Shown: one piece after another, positions 1-5,237 of the stretch
Numbering within the stretch: the first letter of the stretch is position 1
How the letters are laid out: every line of letters begins with the position of its first letter
Assembly (NCBI GenBank): GCA_030679635.1
Contig: JAUXSZ010000051.1
Span: forward strand, 1 to 5,827
Reading direction: 5' to 3'
DNA from: Sulfuricurvum sp.
Lineage (GTDB): Bacteria > Campylobacterota > Campylobacteria > Campylobacterales > Sulfurimonadaceae
DNA length: 5,827 nt
Position numbers and translations under genes: made by a program
Notes under the pieces: model-generated
What the model was told of the DNA's origin: nothing
Databases searched by the model: none
What the model saw: only the letters and a program-made list of their open reading frames with translations

Positions 1-194
1 GTTCCCTGACGATCAACGCGCAAGAATCCAGCTTCTTTGAGAATCTTGAGATGGCGCGAAAGGCGTGACTGAATCATCCCGAAACTCTCCTGCAAATCAC
101 AGACACATAAAGGGCCGTGAAGATTCAAAAAGGAAAGCAGACGAACACGTGTTTCATCATTGAGTGCCGCAGCGGTTTGTAAAAAGATTTCCAT
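1..194 (-). CDS. arsR: ArsR-family arsenic-sensing repressor (partial, C-terminus off the left edge)
   Basis: Transcriptional repressor of the ArsR/SmtB winged-helix family, expected to bind the operator between arsI and arsB and to be released by As(III). The 64 visible codons start at the ATG read at 194-192. They show the N-terminal helix with the family's 'ALNDETRVRLLSFL' segment, then LCVCDL at residues 29-34, whose Cys30 and Cys32 match the As(III)-binding CVC motif of classical ArsR. The recognition helix follows with SRLSRHLKILKEAGFL (43-58). The frame is open to the window edge, so the wing and C-terminus are missing. The start lies three bases after the arsI stop and has no good Shine-Dalgarno sequence, so translation is probably coupled to arsI. 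The CVC motif makes arsenic (or antimony) sensing much more likely than zinc or cadmium sensing. No defect is visible in the part seen. Confidence 0.93.
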   Translation of the reverse strand, partial: MEIFLQTAAALNDETRVRLLSFLNLHGPLCVCDLQESFGMIQSRLSRHLKILKEAGFLRVDRQG

Positions 195-197
195 GAT

Positions 198-653
198 TTA
201 GGAACATCCGCCCGTTGACCATTGACCGTTTTGTGAAAAACTCGGAGTACAGCATCCGATACCGCCGGTAAAACTGTCTCCGCCGAAGACGTCGATTTGT
301 TCCATAGTATGATAGTTTTCCCAAATGATATTTTGGGGATCTTCAACCCAATATTTTTTGCTAGCGGCATAACAGCACTGCGCTTCCTCTTGTTTTTCAC
401 CTATGATATTGCCGGCGATAAGACGCTGTTCGATCACCTCAAGTGCTTCGTCGCTGTCTACTTGTATTCCCAAATGGTTAAGACCGATTTTATCACGACC
501 GCTTGAGATGGCAAAATTGATATAGGGATCATCCAAGAGCCATTGCAGGTAATCCGGTTTTACTTTTGTCGGTTCACTTCCAAAAAGAGTGGTGTAAAAC
601 TGACGGTTTGCTTCGAGGTCTTTGACGCTGATATGCAGATGTAAACGTTTCAT
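198..653 (-). CDS. arsI: ArsI/CadI-family C-As lyase (non-heme iron VOC-fold dioxygenase)
   Basis: A 151-residue vicinal-oxygen-chelate protein of the ArsI/CadI family. Characterised ArsI enzymes use Fe(II) and O2 to cleave the C-As bond of trivalent organoarsenicals such as methylarsenite, yielding As(III). The candidate iron ligands are in place: His5, His60 (NHLGIQV) and Glu112 (IIWENY). The substrate-binding vicinal cysteine pair is Cys93-Cys94 in QCCYA, followed by the family's W-V-x-D-P segment at 102-106. The C-terminal tail adds Cys134-Cys135 and Cys150, resembling the Cys-rich tails of known ArsI proteins. The ATG at 653-651 is preceded by GAGGAG (664-659 on the minus strand) with five bases between. 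It is first in a two-gene unit with arsR, transcribed away from arsB. The annotation 'CadI' (cadmium-induced protein) is the main alternative, but the ars neighbours favour ArsI. Substrate range is inferred. Confidence 0.88.
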   Translation of the reverse strand: MKRLHLHISVKDLEANRQFYTTLFGSEPTKVKPDYLQWLLDDPYINFAISSGRDKIGLNHLGIQVDSDEALEVIEQRLIAGNIIGEKQEEAQCCYAASKKYWVEDPQNIIWENYHTMEQIDVFGGDSFTGGIGCCTPSFSQNGQWSTGGCS

Positions 654-673
654 AATGACTCCTCATTTTCGAC

Positions 674-702
674 AGTGTAGCAAAATAAAAATAATATATC
701 AA
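674..702 (-). promoter_or_regulatory. arsI-arsR promoter
   Basis: Read on the minus strand, TTGATA (702-697) is a near-consensus -35 box, followed after exactly 17 bp by TACACT (679-674), preceded by TGC as an extended -10. The predicted transcript starts near 667, giving a short leader before the ATG at 653. The -35 box is half of the ArsR-type inverted repeat, so repressor binding would block polymerase directly. Confidence 0.7.
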
Positions 703-718
703 GATATATTGATATATT
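693..718. promoter_or_regulatory. ArsR operator: perfect 10-bp inverted repeat
   Basis: The arms AATATATCAA (693-702) and TTGATATATT (709-718) are perfect reverse complements separated by six bases. The core ATCAA-N6-TTGAT fits the operator pattern known for ArsR/SmtB repressors. It sits in the only intergenic gap of the divergent ars locus, overlaps the minus-strand -35 box and ends four bases before the likely arsB -10, so one dimer site could control both directions. Binding by the adjacent ArsR is inferred. Confidence 0.85.
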
Positions 719-722
719 GTGA

Positions 723-728
723 TACAAT
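723..728 (+). promoter_or_regulatory. Probable arsB -10 element
   Basis: TACAAT, five of six matches to the sigma-70 -10 consensus, lies four bases downstream of the operator and about 30 bases before the arsB start. No good -35 box stands 16-18 bp upstream. This is tolerated in Campylobacterota, whose main promoters often lack a conserved -35, but it makes the call less certain than the opposite promoter. The -35 region would fall inside the operator. Confidence 0.5.
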
Positions 729-747
729 GCACCCAATAAAGTTTCAT

Positions 748-752
748 GGAGA
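748..752 (+). promoter_or_regulatory. Ribosome binding site deciding the arsB start
   Basis: GGAGA at 748-752 directly abuts the first of three consecutive in-frame ATG codons (753, 756, 759). Only the third ATG has normal spacing (six bases). Starting there also gives 16 residues before the conserved WQP, the same as in E. coli ArsB as recalled. Confidence 0.65.
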
Positions 753-758
753 ATGATG

Positions 759-2012
759 ATGGCATTAGCAATAGGGGTGTTTTTAGCAACACTTGTTTTA
801 GTAATATGGCAGCCGCGCGGATTGCAAATAGGGACAACAGCAGTGGGCGGAGCAATAGTGGCACTTGTCTTAGGAGTAGTCAGTTTCAATGATGTATTCA
901 CGGTAACCTCCATCGTGTGGGATGCGACCTTGGCCTTTATAGGGATTATTTTACTTTCTATGGTGCTTGATGAGATCGGATTTTTTGAGTACTCGGCGCT
1001 GAAAATGGCACGACTGTCCGGTGGTAATGGCAATTTAATGTTTGTTTACATTCTGATACTCGGAGCATTGGTATCGGCATTCTTCGCCAACGACGGTGCG
1101 GCACTGATTCTCACGCCGATTGTATTGGCTAAAATGAAACATCTCAAGATGAATCCCGTTGCGGTATTTGCCTTTTTGATGGCAGGAGGATTTATCGGTG
1201 ACAGTGCTTCGAATCCTCTCATCATCTCCAATCTTACTAATATTGTAACGGCAGGCTATTTTCATATCGGATTTTGGGAATATGCTAAAAATATGTTTTT
1301 ACCGAATCTTCTCAGTATTATTGCTTCGATTGCCGTTTTGTGGATCTACTTTCGCAAAGATATTCCAAGCTATATTGACACCGAGCATCTTCCAACCCCT
1401 GAGTCAGCAATCAAGAATATGATGATGTTCCGTCTTAGCTGGTGGTTCTTGGGACTACTCATGATTGGCTATTTTATCGGAGATGCGTATCATCTTCCGA
1501 TCAGTCTATTTGCACTTGGTGGCGCGTTGCTCTTTTTAGCCATTGGAACCTATTTTAAAGCGACCAAGCCGATTATGACGATCAAAGCTGCACCGTGGCA
1601 GGTAGTGTGGTTTAGTATCGGCCTTTACGTCGTCGTCTATGGGCTCAAAAACGGGGGATTGACGACGTATCTCGCAGGACTCATTGCACAACTGCAAGCG
1701 ATGGGCAATGGTTATGCCGTAATCGGCACAGGTTTCTTATCGGCAATTTTGAGTTCGATAATGAACAATATGCCGACCATTATGATCATGGACATCGCGA
1801 TTTCGGAAACGGGTAACCATGCGTTAGCGTATGCCAATATTATCGGATGTAATTTAGGACCCAAAATGACCCCTATCGGCTCATTGGCAACATTGCTATG
1901 GCTCCATGTACTGGCGCAAAAAGGGGTGAAAATCGGATGGTGGGAGTATATGAAAGTTGGACTGGTGATTACACCGCCTGTATTGCTTATCGCATTGCTT
2001 GGTTTGATATAA
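759..2012 (+). CDS. arsB: ArsB arsenite/antimonite efflux permease
   Basis: Inner-membrane transporter that extrudes As(III)/Sb(III), driven by the proton gradient or by an ArsA ATPase where one is present (none is seen here). The 417-residue length is close to E. coli ArsB (429), and hydrophobic segments run throughout, consistent with the known 12-helix topology. Highly conserved blocks include VLVIWQPRGL (13-22), LDEIGFFEYSAL (70-81), FANDGAALILTP (109-120), the GDSASNPLIISNLTNIV region near 150-165, SSIMNNMP (332-339) and GCNLGPKMTPIGSLATLLWLH (from 363). This is ArsB of the ion-transporter superfamily, not Acr3. The third of three tandem ATGs is preferred because of ribosome-site spacing; the first, at 753, would add two methionines. 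It is the first gene of a probable arsB-thioredoxin-pentapeptide transcription unit, with 17 bp to the next gene. The gene looks intact. Confidence 0.95.
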   Translation: MALAIGVFLATLVLVIWQPRGLQIGTTAVGGAIVALVLGVVSFNDVFTVTSIVWDATLAFIGIILLSMVLDEIGFFEYSALKMARLSGGNGNLMFVYILILGALVSAFFANDGAALILTPIVLAKMKHLKMNPVAVFAFLMAGGFIGDSASNPLIISNLTNIVTAGYFHIGFWEYAKNMFLPNLLSIIASIAVLWIYFRKDIPSYIDTEHLPTPESAIKNMMMFRLSWWFLGLLMIGYFIGDAYHLPISLFALGGALLFLAIGTYFKATKPIMTIKAAPWQVVWFSIGLYVVVYGLKNGGLTTYLAGLIAQLQAMGNGYAVIGTGFLSAILSSIMNNMPTIMIMDIAISETGNHALAYANIIGCNLGPKMTPIGSLATLLWLHVLAQKGVKIGWWEYMKVGLVITPPVLLIALLGLI

Positions 2013-2029
2013 TATTGTAAAGGATTACT

Positions 2030-2425
2030 ATGAAAAAGAGACTATGGGTTGCTTTGTTGTGGGGTGCTATGAGCGTTAATGCACTTCCCATTCAAAAAGA
2101 TGAGGCCTTTATACAAGCGATAGCTAAATCTCAAAACAGTCAAAAGATAATTCTGATGATCTACACAACGGACGATTGTCCCGAATGTGCCTACATGAAA
2201 AAGAAAGTCTTTCATGATCCTGCTGTTGAACCGTTTTTGACTCAGCATTTTGAGATCATAGAGAAAAATGTTCATAGAAATGCTTTGCCGGACGGATATG
2301 ATTATTTCGGTATACCGACCATGTTCTTTATCAATCATGCCGGAGTCAATAAAGAGACCCTCGTCGGATCAAAACGACCTAAAGCATTTGCAGATGATTT
2401 GCACCGTATTTGGAAGAAAAAATAA
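2030..2425 (+). CDS. Exported thioredoxin-like protein with CPEC active site
   Basis: A 131-residue protein. Residues 1-18 form a signal peptide (two lysines, a hydrophobic core, and a cleavage site after VNA), so the mature protein is predicted to be periplasmic. The rest is a thioredoxin fold of the thioredoxin_7/SoxW-like type. A strand KIILMIYTTDDC leads into the redox pair Cys50-Pro-Glu-Cys53, and Pro96 in GIPTMFFIN is the expected cis-proline. The mature part is of minimal thioredoxin length. The start is supported by AAAGGA (2019-2024) five bases upstream. The gene follows arsB by 17 bp and its stop overlaps the next start by one base (TAATG), so it is probably co-transcribed with both. 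Likely partners are exported cysteine proteins, with the downstream pentapeptide protein an obvious candidate. Whether it reduces, oxidises or isomerises cannot be told. A direct arsenic role is unproven. Confidence 0.85.
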   Translation: MKKRLWVALLWGAMSVNALPIQKDEAFIQAIAKSQNSQKIILMIYTTDDCPECAYMKKKVFHDPAVEPFLTQHFEIIEKNVHRNALPDGYDYFGIPTMFFINHAGVNKETLVGSKRPKAFADDLHRIWKKK

Positions 2426-3027
2426 TGAAAAATGCATTACTGGTTATTTTTATCCTCGGATACATAAATTTATTTGCCTATGACACCCAAGATTACAAAC
2501 GTTTATTGGAAACCAAAGATTGTGTGACATGTGATTTACGTGATGCAAACCTTAGTGACCTTGATTTTAGCGGTAGCGATTTACAGCGATCGGATTTTCG
2601 AGGTGCCAATCTTAGTCGAAGTGTTTTTTTAATGGCGGATTTAAGCAGTGCCAAGCTCAATGATGTTAAGGCTTCAGGAACGGTGTTTTGGAAAGCGACA
2701 ATGGACGATGCAAACCTTACTCGTATTCATGCCAAAGGGGCAAATTTCAAAGGGACGAGTCTGAAACACAGTGATCTGAGTTACGCTGACATGCGAGGGA
2801 CTAAATCATGGAAAGTCAATTTTACGGAGGCAACATTCGTGCATACAGACTTTCGCAAAGCGGAGCTGGGAGATGCAAAATTTATCCGAAATGATTTACG
2901 CAGTTCACGCATGGACGGAACGCTGTTATGGCAGACCCATTTTGAATCAGTTCAGATGAGCGCAAACCAATGCCGTCATGCCAAAGAGGAAGAGGCATTG
3001 ATAAGTACCGATACAGTGTGTCACTAA
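2425..3027 (+). CDS. Exported pentapeptide-repeat protein with four cysteines
   Basis: A 200-residue protein with a hydrophobic signal peptide (residues 1-18, cleavage likely after LFA). The mature N-terminus carries Cys33-Val-Thr-Cys36. From about residue 37 to 178 there are tandem pentapeptides of the A(D/N)LXX type (for example DANLS, GANLS, MADLS, GANFK), which should form a right-handed quadrilateral beta-helix. Trp89, Trp129 and Trp169 recur with a 40-residue period inside G-T-x-x-W. The short tail carries Cys183 and Cys199, the only other cysteines. The ATG at 2425 overlaps the upstream stop and has GGAAG (2412-2416) at eight bases; an upstream in-frame TTG (2410) would place charged residues before the signal peptide and is less likely. 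No enzymatic motif is seen, and the biochemical function is unknown. DNA-gyrase mimicry, as in Qnr/MfpA, is unlikely because this protein is exported. Confidence 0.85.
   Translation: MKNALLVIFILGYINLFAYDTQDYKRLLETKDCVTCDLRDANLSDLDFSGSDLQRSDFRGANLSRSVFLMADLSSAKLNDVKASGTVFWKATMDDANLTRIHAKGANFKGTSLKHSDLSYADMRGTKSWKVNFTEATFVHTDFRKAELGDAKFIRNDLRSSRMDGTLLWQTHFESVQMSANQCRHAKEEEALISTDTVCH
2677..2931 (+). repeat. 40-residue (120-nt) super-repeat inside the pentapeptide gene
   Basis: The motif G-T-x-x-W-(K/Q)-x-x-(M/F) occurs at residues 85, 125 and 165, exactly 40 residues apart each time. The first two 40-residue units also agree at other positions (for example DL at 117-118 and 157-158, and Met at 123 and 163). 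Forty residues are eight pentapeptides, or two coils of the beta-helix, so the tryptophans should line up on one face of every second coil. The DNA copies have diverged, so this is a protein-level repeat rather than a recent duplication. Confidence 0.7.
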
Positions 3028-3040
3028 AAAACTTTAATTT

Positions 3041-3100
3041 TTGAGTACATCAAAATTGGCAACTCTTGTATTGCTAGTGGCGTTATTGGGATTAGTGTAA
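3041..3100 (+). other. Possible hydrophobic mini-ORF or gene remnant
   Basis: A TTG-initiated frame of 19 codons ends at TAA 3098-3100 and encodes (M)STSKLATLVLLVALLGLV: a polar start followed by an uninterrupted hydrophobic stretch that could span a membrane. No ribosome binding site precedes it. An adjacent frame (3102 onward) stays open into the ygiQ start and reads NITEAVRGLTVQF, so this could be the degraded head of a small membrane protein. It could equally be chance in a 129-bp AT-rich spacer. No family is assigned. Confidence 0.25.
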
Positions 3101-3115
3101 ATTTTTACCTATAAA
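3086..3115 (+). promoter_or_regulatory. Candidate ygiQ promoter
   Basis: TTGGGA (3086-3091) and TATAAA (3110-3115) are separated by 18 bp, with a T-rich stretch (3102-3106) just upstream of the -10, as is common in Campylobacterota. Predicted transcription would begin near 3122, about 35 bases before the ygiQ ATG. No convincing terminator hairpin for the upstream operon is visible between 3028 and 3085, so read-through is also possible. Confidence 0.5.
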
Positions 3116-3156
3116 TATTACTGAAGCTGTAAGAGGTTTAACCGTACAATTCGGCT

Positions 3157-4899
3157 ATGCAAACAAACACTTCCGAAACTTTTCGATTTTTACCGACTAC
3201 CCGTGCTGAAATGGATGCACACGGTTGGGATCAGTGTGACGTGATCCTCATTAACGGTGATGCTTATATTGATTCCCCTTTTATCGGTATAGCGGCTGTT
3301 GGGCGGATATTAGAGCGTGAGGGGTATCGTGTTGGGATTATCGGTCAGCCTGATATTGACAGTGATGTGGATATTAAACGTCTTGGTGAGCCAAAACTTT
3401 TTTGGGGCGTAAGCGGCGGAAGTGTCGATTCGATGGTTTCCAACTACACGGCGACCAAAAAATTCCGAAACAATGATGATTATACCCCCGGTGGTGTCAA
3501 CAACAAACGCCCTGATCGTGCGGTACTCGTCTATACCAATCTTATTCGGCAATATTATAAAAATACGGTTCCTATCGTTCTGGGGGGAATTGAGGCGAGC
3601 TTGCGCCGCGTTACCCATTATGACTATTGGACGAACAAACTGCGAAAACCCATCCTCTTTGATGCCAAAGCGGATTTTCTAATTTACGGGATGGGCGAGG
3701 GGGCAATTATTGCCTTGCCAAAGGCACTGGAGCGTGGAGAATCACCTCATAATATACGGGGTGTTTGTTATATTTCCAAAGAACCGCGCGAGGGATATTT
3801 AACCTTGCCATCTCACAAAGAGTGCTTGGATGATAAAGAGAAGTATATAGACCTTTTTGATGCTTTTTACGATCACAATGACCCGATTTCGGCAAAGGGG
3901 CTGTGTCAAGAGGTGGACGGCAGGTACAGTATCCAAAATCCCCCTGCCGATTATCTCGATGAGAACGAGATGGACGCCGTATCCGCACTCCCTTTTACCC
4001 GCGAGCTTCATCCCTATCACCGACCGCAAGGTGATGTGAAGTGTTTAGAGACAATTAAATTCTCTATCATGACCCATCAAGGATGTTGGGGGGAATGTAA
4101 CTTTTGCGCTATTGGAGTTCATCAGGGACGCACAATCCGCACACGTAGCGAAGAGTCGATTTTGAAAGAGGCGACGCAGTTTACTGAGTATAAAGATTTC
4201 AAAGGGATCATCAGCGATGTAGGGGGGCCAACGGCCAATATGTACGGCTATGAGTGTAATAAGAAACTCAAACACGGTACGTGTGATCATCAGCGTTGTG
4301 TGGACGATACCCATCTGTGTAAATCGATGAAAGTAGACCATACCCGTATCATCAATCTTTTGCGGCGGCTGCGCGAAGTGCGTGGAATCAAAAAAGCGTT
4401 TGTGGCATCAGGGGTACGGTACGATCTCATCAACGAGGATAAACGCCAAGGGTATGATTACCTTAAAGAGATGGTGCGCCATCACATTTCTGGACAGATG
4501 AAAGTAGCCCCCGAACATACGTCGGATCACGTGCTTCATCTGATGAACAAACCGGGGAAACAAACGCTCGTCGATTTTAAAAAGCTCTATGATCAGCTCA
4601 ACCGTGAAGAAGGGAAAAAGCAGTTTTTGACTTATTACCTCATTGCAGCGCATCCGGGATGTACCGAAAAAGACATGCATGATTTAAAACGTTTTACGAC
4701 GGATGAGCTCAAGATGAACCCTGAACAAGCGCAGGTCTTTACCCCAACCCCAGGGACGTATTCAGCGGTGATGTATTACACCGAAATGGATCCAAAAACG
4801 AGAGAAAAAATCTTTGTCGAAAAAGATACCGCGCGTAAAGAAAAACAAAAGCAGATTGTTGTTGCCAAAGATAATTTTAAAAGTGGATTTGGGAGTTAA
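3157..4899 (+). CDS. ygiQ: YgiQ-family (UPF0313) radical SAM protein
   Basis: A 580-residue radical S-adenosylmethionine protein of the YgiQ family, whose reaction is not established. The N-terminal domain begins with the family signature FLPTTRAEMDAHGWD, then ILINGDAYIDSP and GGIEASLRR. The radical SAM core has Cys310-x3-Cys314-x2-Cys317 (CWGECNFC), the site for the 4Fe-4S cluster that cleaves SAM. It is followed by DVGGPTANMYGYEC, a second cysteine group (367, 376, 381, 388), GVRYDL and KVAPEHT, all matching E. coli YgiQ as recalled. It is shorter than the roughly 740-residue E. coli protein, mainly at the C-terminus and by some residues at the N-terminus. The ATG at 3157 is the only start after an in-frame stop at 3139, yet the nearest purine-rich box, AAGAGG (3131-3136), is 20 bases away. 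The gene appears intact and single; neighbours do not suggest a substrate. Confidence 0.92.
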   Translation: MQTNTSETFRFLPTTRAEMDAHGWDQCDVILINGDAYIDSPFIGIAAVGRILEREGYRVGIIGQPDIDSDVDIKRLGEPKLFWGVSGGSVDSMVSNYTATKKFRNNDDYTPGGVNNKRPDRAVLVYTNLIRQYYKNTVPIVLGGIEASLRRVTHYDYWTNKLRKPILFDAKADFLIYGMGEGAIIALPKALERGESPHNIRGVCYISKEPREGYLTLPSHKECLDDKEKYIDLFDAFYDHNDPISAKGLCQEVDGRYSIQNPPADYLDENEMDAVSALPFTRELHPYHRPQGDVKCLETIKFSIMTHQGCWGECNFCAIGVHQGRTIRTRSEESILKEATQFTEYKDFKGIISDVGGPTANMYGYECNKKLKHGTCDHQRCVDDTHLCKSMKVDHTRIINLLRRLREVRGIKKAFVASGVRYDLINEDKRQGYDYLKEMVRHHISGQMKVAPEHTSDHVLHLMNKPGKQTLVDFKKLYDQLNREEGKKQFLTYYLIAAHPGCTEKDMHDLKRFTTDELKMNPEQAQVFTPTPGTYSAVMYYTEMDPKTREKIFVEKDTARKEKQKQIVVAKDNFKSGFGS

Positions 4900-4918
4900 T
4901 GTTTTTTTCTGATATAAT
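4889..4918 (+). promoter_or_regulatory. Promoter of the DUF4258 / zinc-finger / CopG cluster
   Basis: A perfect TATAAT (4913-4918) is preceded by a seven-T run (4902-4908) and, 18 bp upstream, by TTGGGA (4889-4894) inside the last codons of ygiQ. The start of transcription would fall near 4925, about 34 bases before the GTG start of the first gene. No strong palindromic operator is obvious nearby, although the AT-rich stretch 4912-4925 could hold a ribbon-helix-helix site. Confidence 0.65.
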
Positions 4919-4944
4919 ATTTTATGTTAGATAATTGGAAAATA

Positions 4945-4950
4945 AGAGGA
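4945..4950 (+). promoter_or_regulatory. Ribosome binding site for the DUF4258 gene
   Basis: AGAGGA lies eight bases before a GTG codon at 4959. It falls inside the longer frame that would begin at TTG 4935, which itself has no Shine-Dalgarno sequence. The site therefore supports initiation at GTG 4959. Confidence 0.65.
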
Positions 4951-4958
4951 CGGTTCGA

Positions 4959-5237
4959 GTGGTATTTGTATATAGAGTTCATGCCATCGAAAGAATGTTC
5001 CAGAGAGATGTTTCTGAAAAAGAAGTTGAAGAGGTTGTAAAGTTTGGAGAGACGATTGAGAGCTATCCAGATGATCAACCATATCCTTCGTATTTAATTT
5101 TAGGGTATGTAGGCAAAAAAGTCCTTCATATAGTTTATGCAAAAGATGAAAATGATACTATCATAGTCATCACAGTATATGTTCCAACACTTGAAAAATG
5201 GTTTGAAGATTTTAGAACAAGAAGGAAATTAAAATGA
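4959..5237 (+). CDS. DUF4258-domain protein, putative type II toxin
   Basis: With the GTG start the product is 92 residues, a typical single-domain DUF4258 length. The N-terminal helix reads HAIERMFQRDVSEKEVEEVV (8-27), matching the family's H-x2-ER-x3-R pattern. Then come a GETIESYPDD segment (30-39), beta strands SYLILGYVG and VLHIVYA (44-61), ITVYVP (71-76) and Trp81. This layout resembles small RelE/BrnT-like toxins, and DUF4258 genes often stand beside YgiT-type zinc-finger antitoxins. Toxicity and any RNase activity are therefore inferred from family and context, not seen. Its stop overlaps the next start (ATGA), the toxin-first order also found in mqsRA. A TTG at 4935 in the same frame would add eight residues but lacks a ribosome site. 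The region is more AT-rich than ygiQ. Confidence 0.78.
   Translation: MVFVYRVHAIERMFQRDVSEKEVEEVVKFGETIESYPDDQPYPSYLILGYVGKKVLHIVYAKDENDTIIVITVYVPTLEKWFEDFRTRRKLK

Noticed and set aside
753..758. First or second ATG as the arsB start
   Set aside because: GGAGA ends directly before the first ATG, too close for initiation; the third ATG has normal spacing and matches the E. coli ArsB N-terminus.
2042..2338. Minus-strand open frame opposite the thioredoxin-like gene
   Set aside because: It is a shadow of a well-supported plus-strand gene with signal peptide and CPEC motif; the antisense product has no recognisable features.
3028..3108. Terminator hairpin after the pentapeptide gene
   Set aside because: Only weak AT-only inverted repeats are found (for example GTAAA-TT-TTTAC at 3097-3108), with no GC stem and no following T-run, so a terminator is not supported.
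4900..4910. Terminator of ygiQ at the seven-T run
   Set aside because: No GC-rich stem precedes the T-run; it fits better as the T-rich upstream part of the next promoter.
4912..4925. Imperfect AT palindrome as operator of the toxin-antitoxin cluster
   Set aside because: The match is about 10 of 12 bases in almost pure A/T sequence, where such symmetry is expected by chance.
4924..5040. ATG 4924 opening a 37-codon frame with a TAA near 5038
   Set aside because: The frame lies in another phase over the DUF4258 gene, has no ribosome site, and its product resembles nothing; the GTG 4959 frame has clear family motifs.
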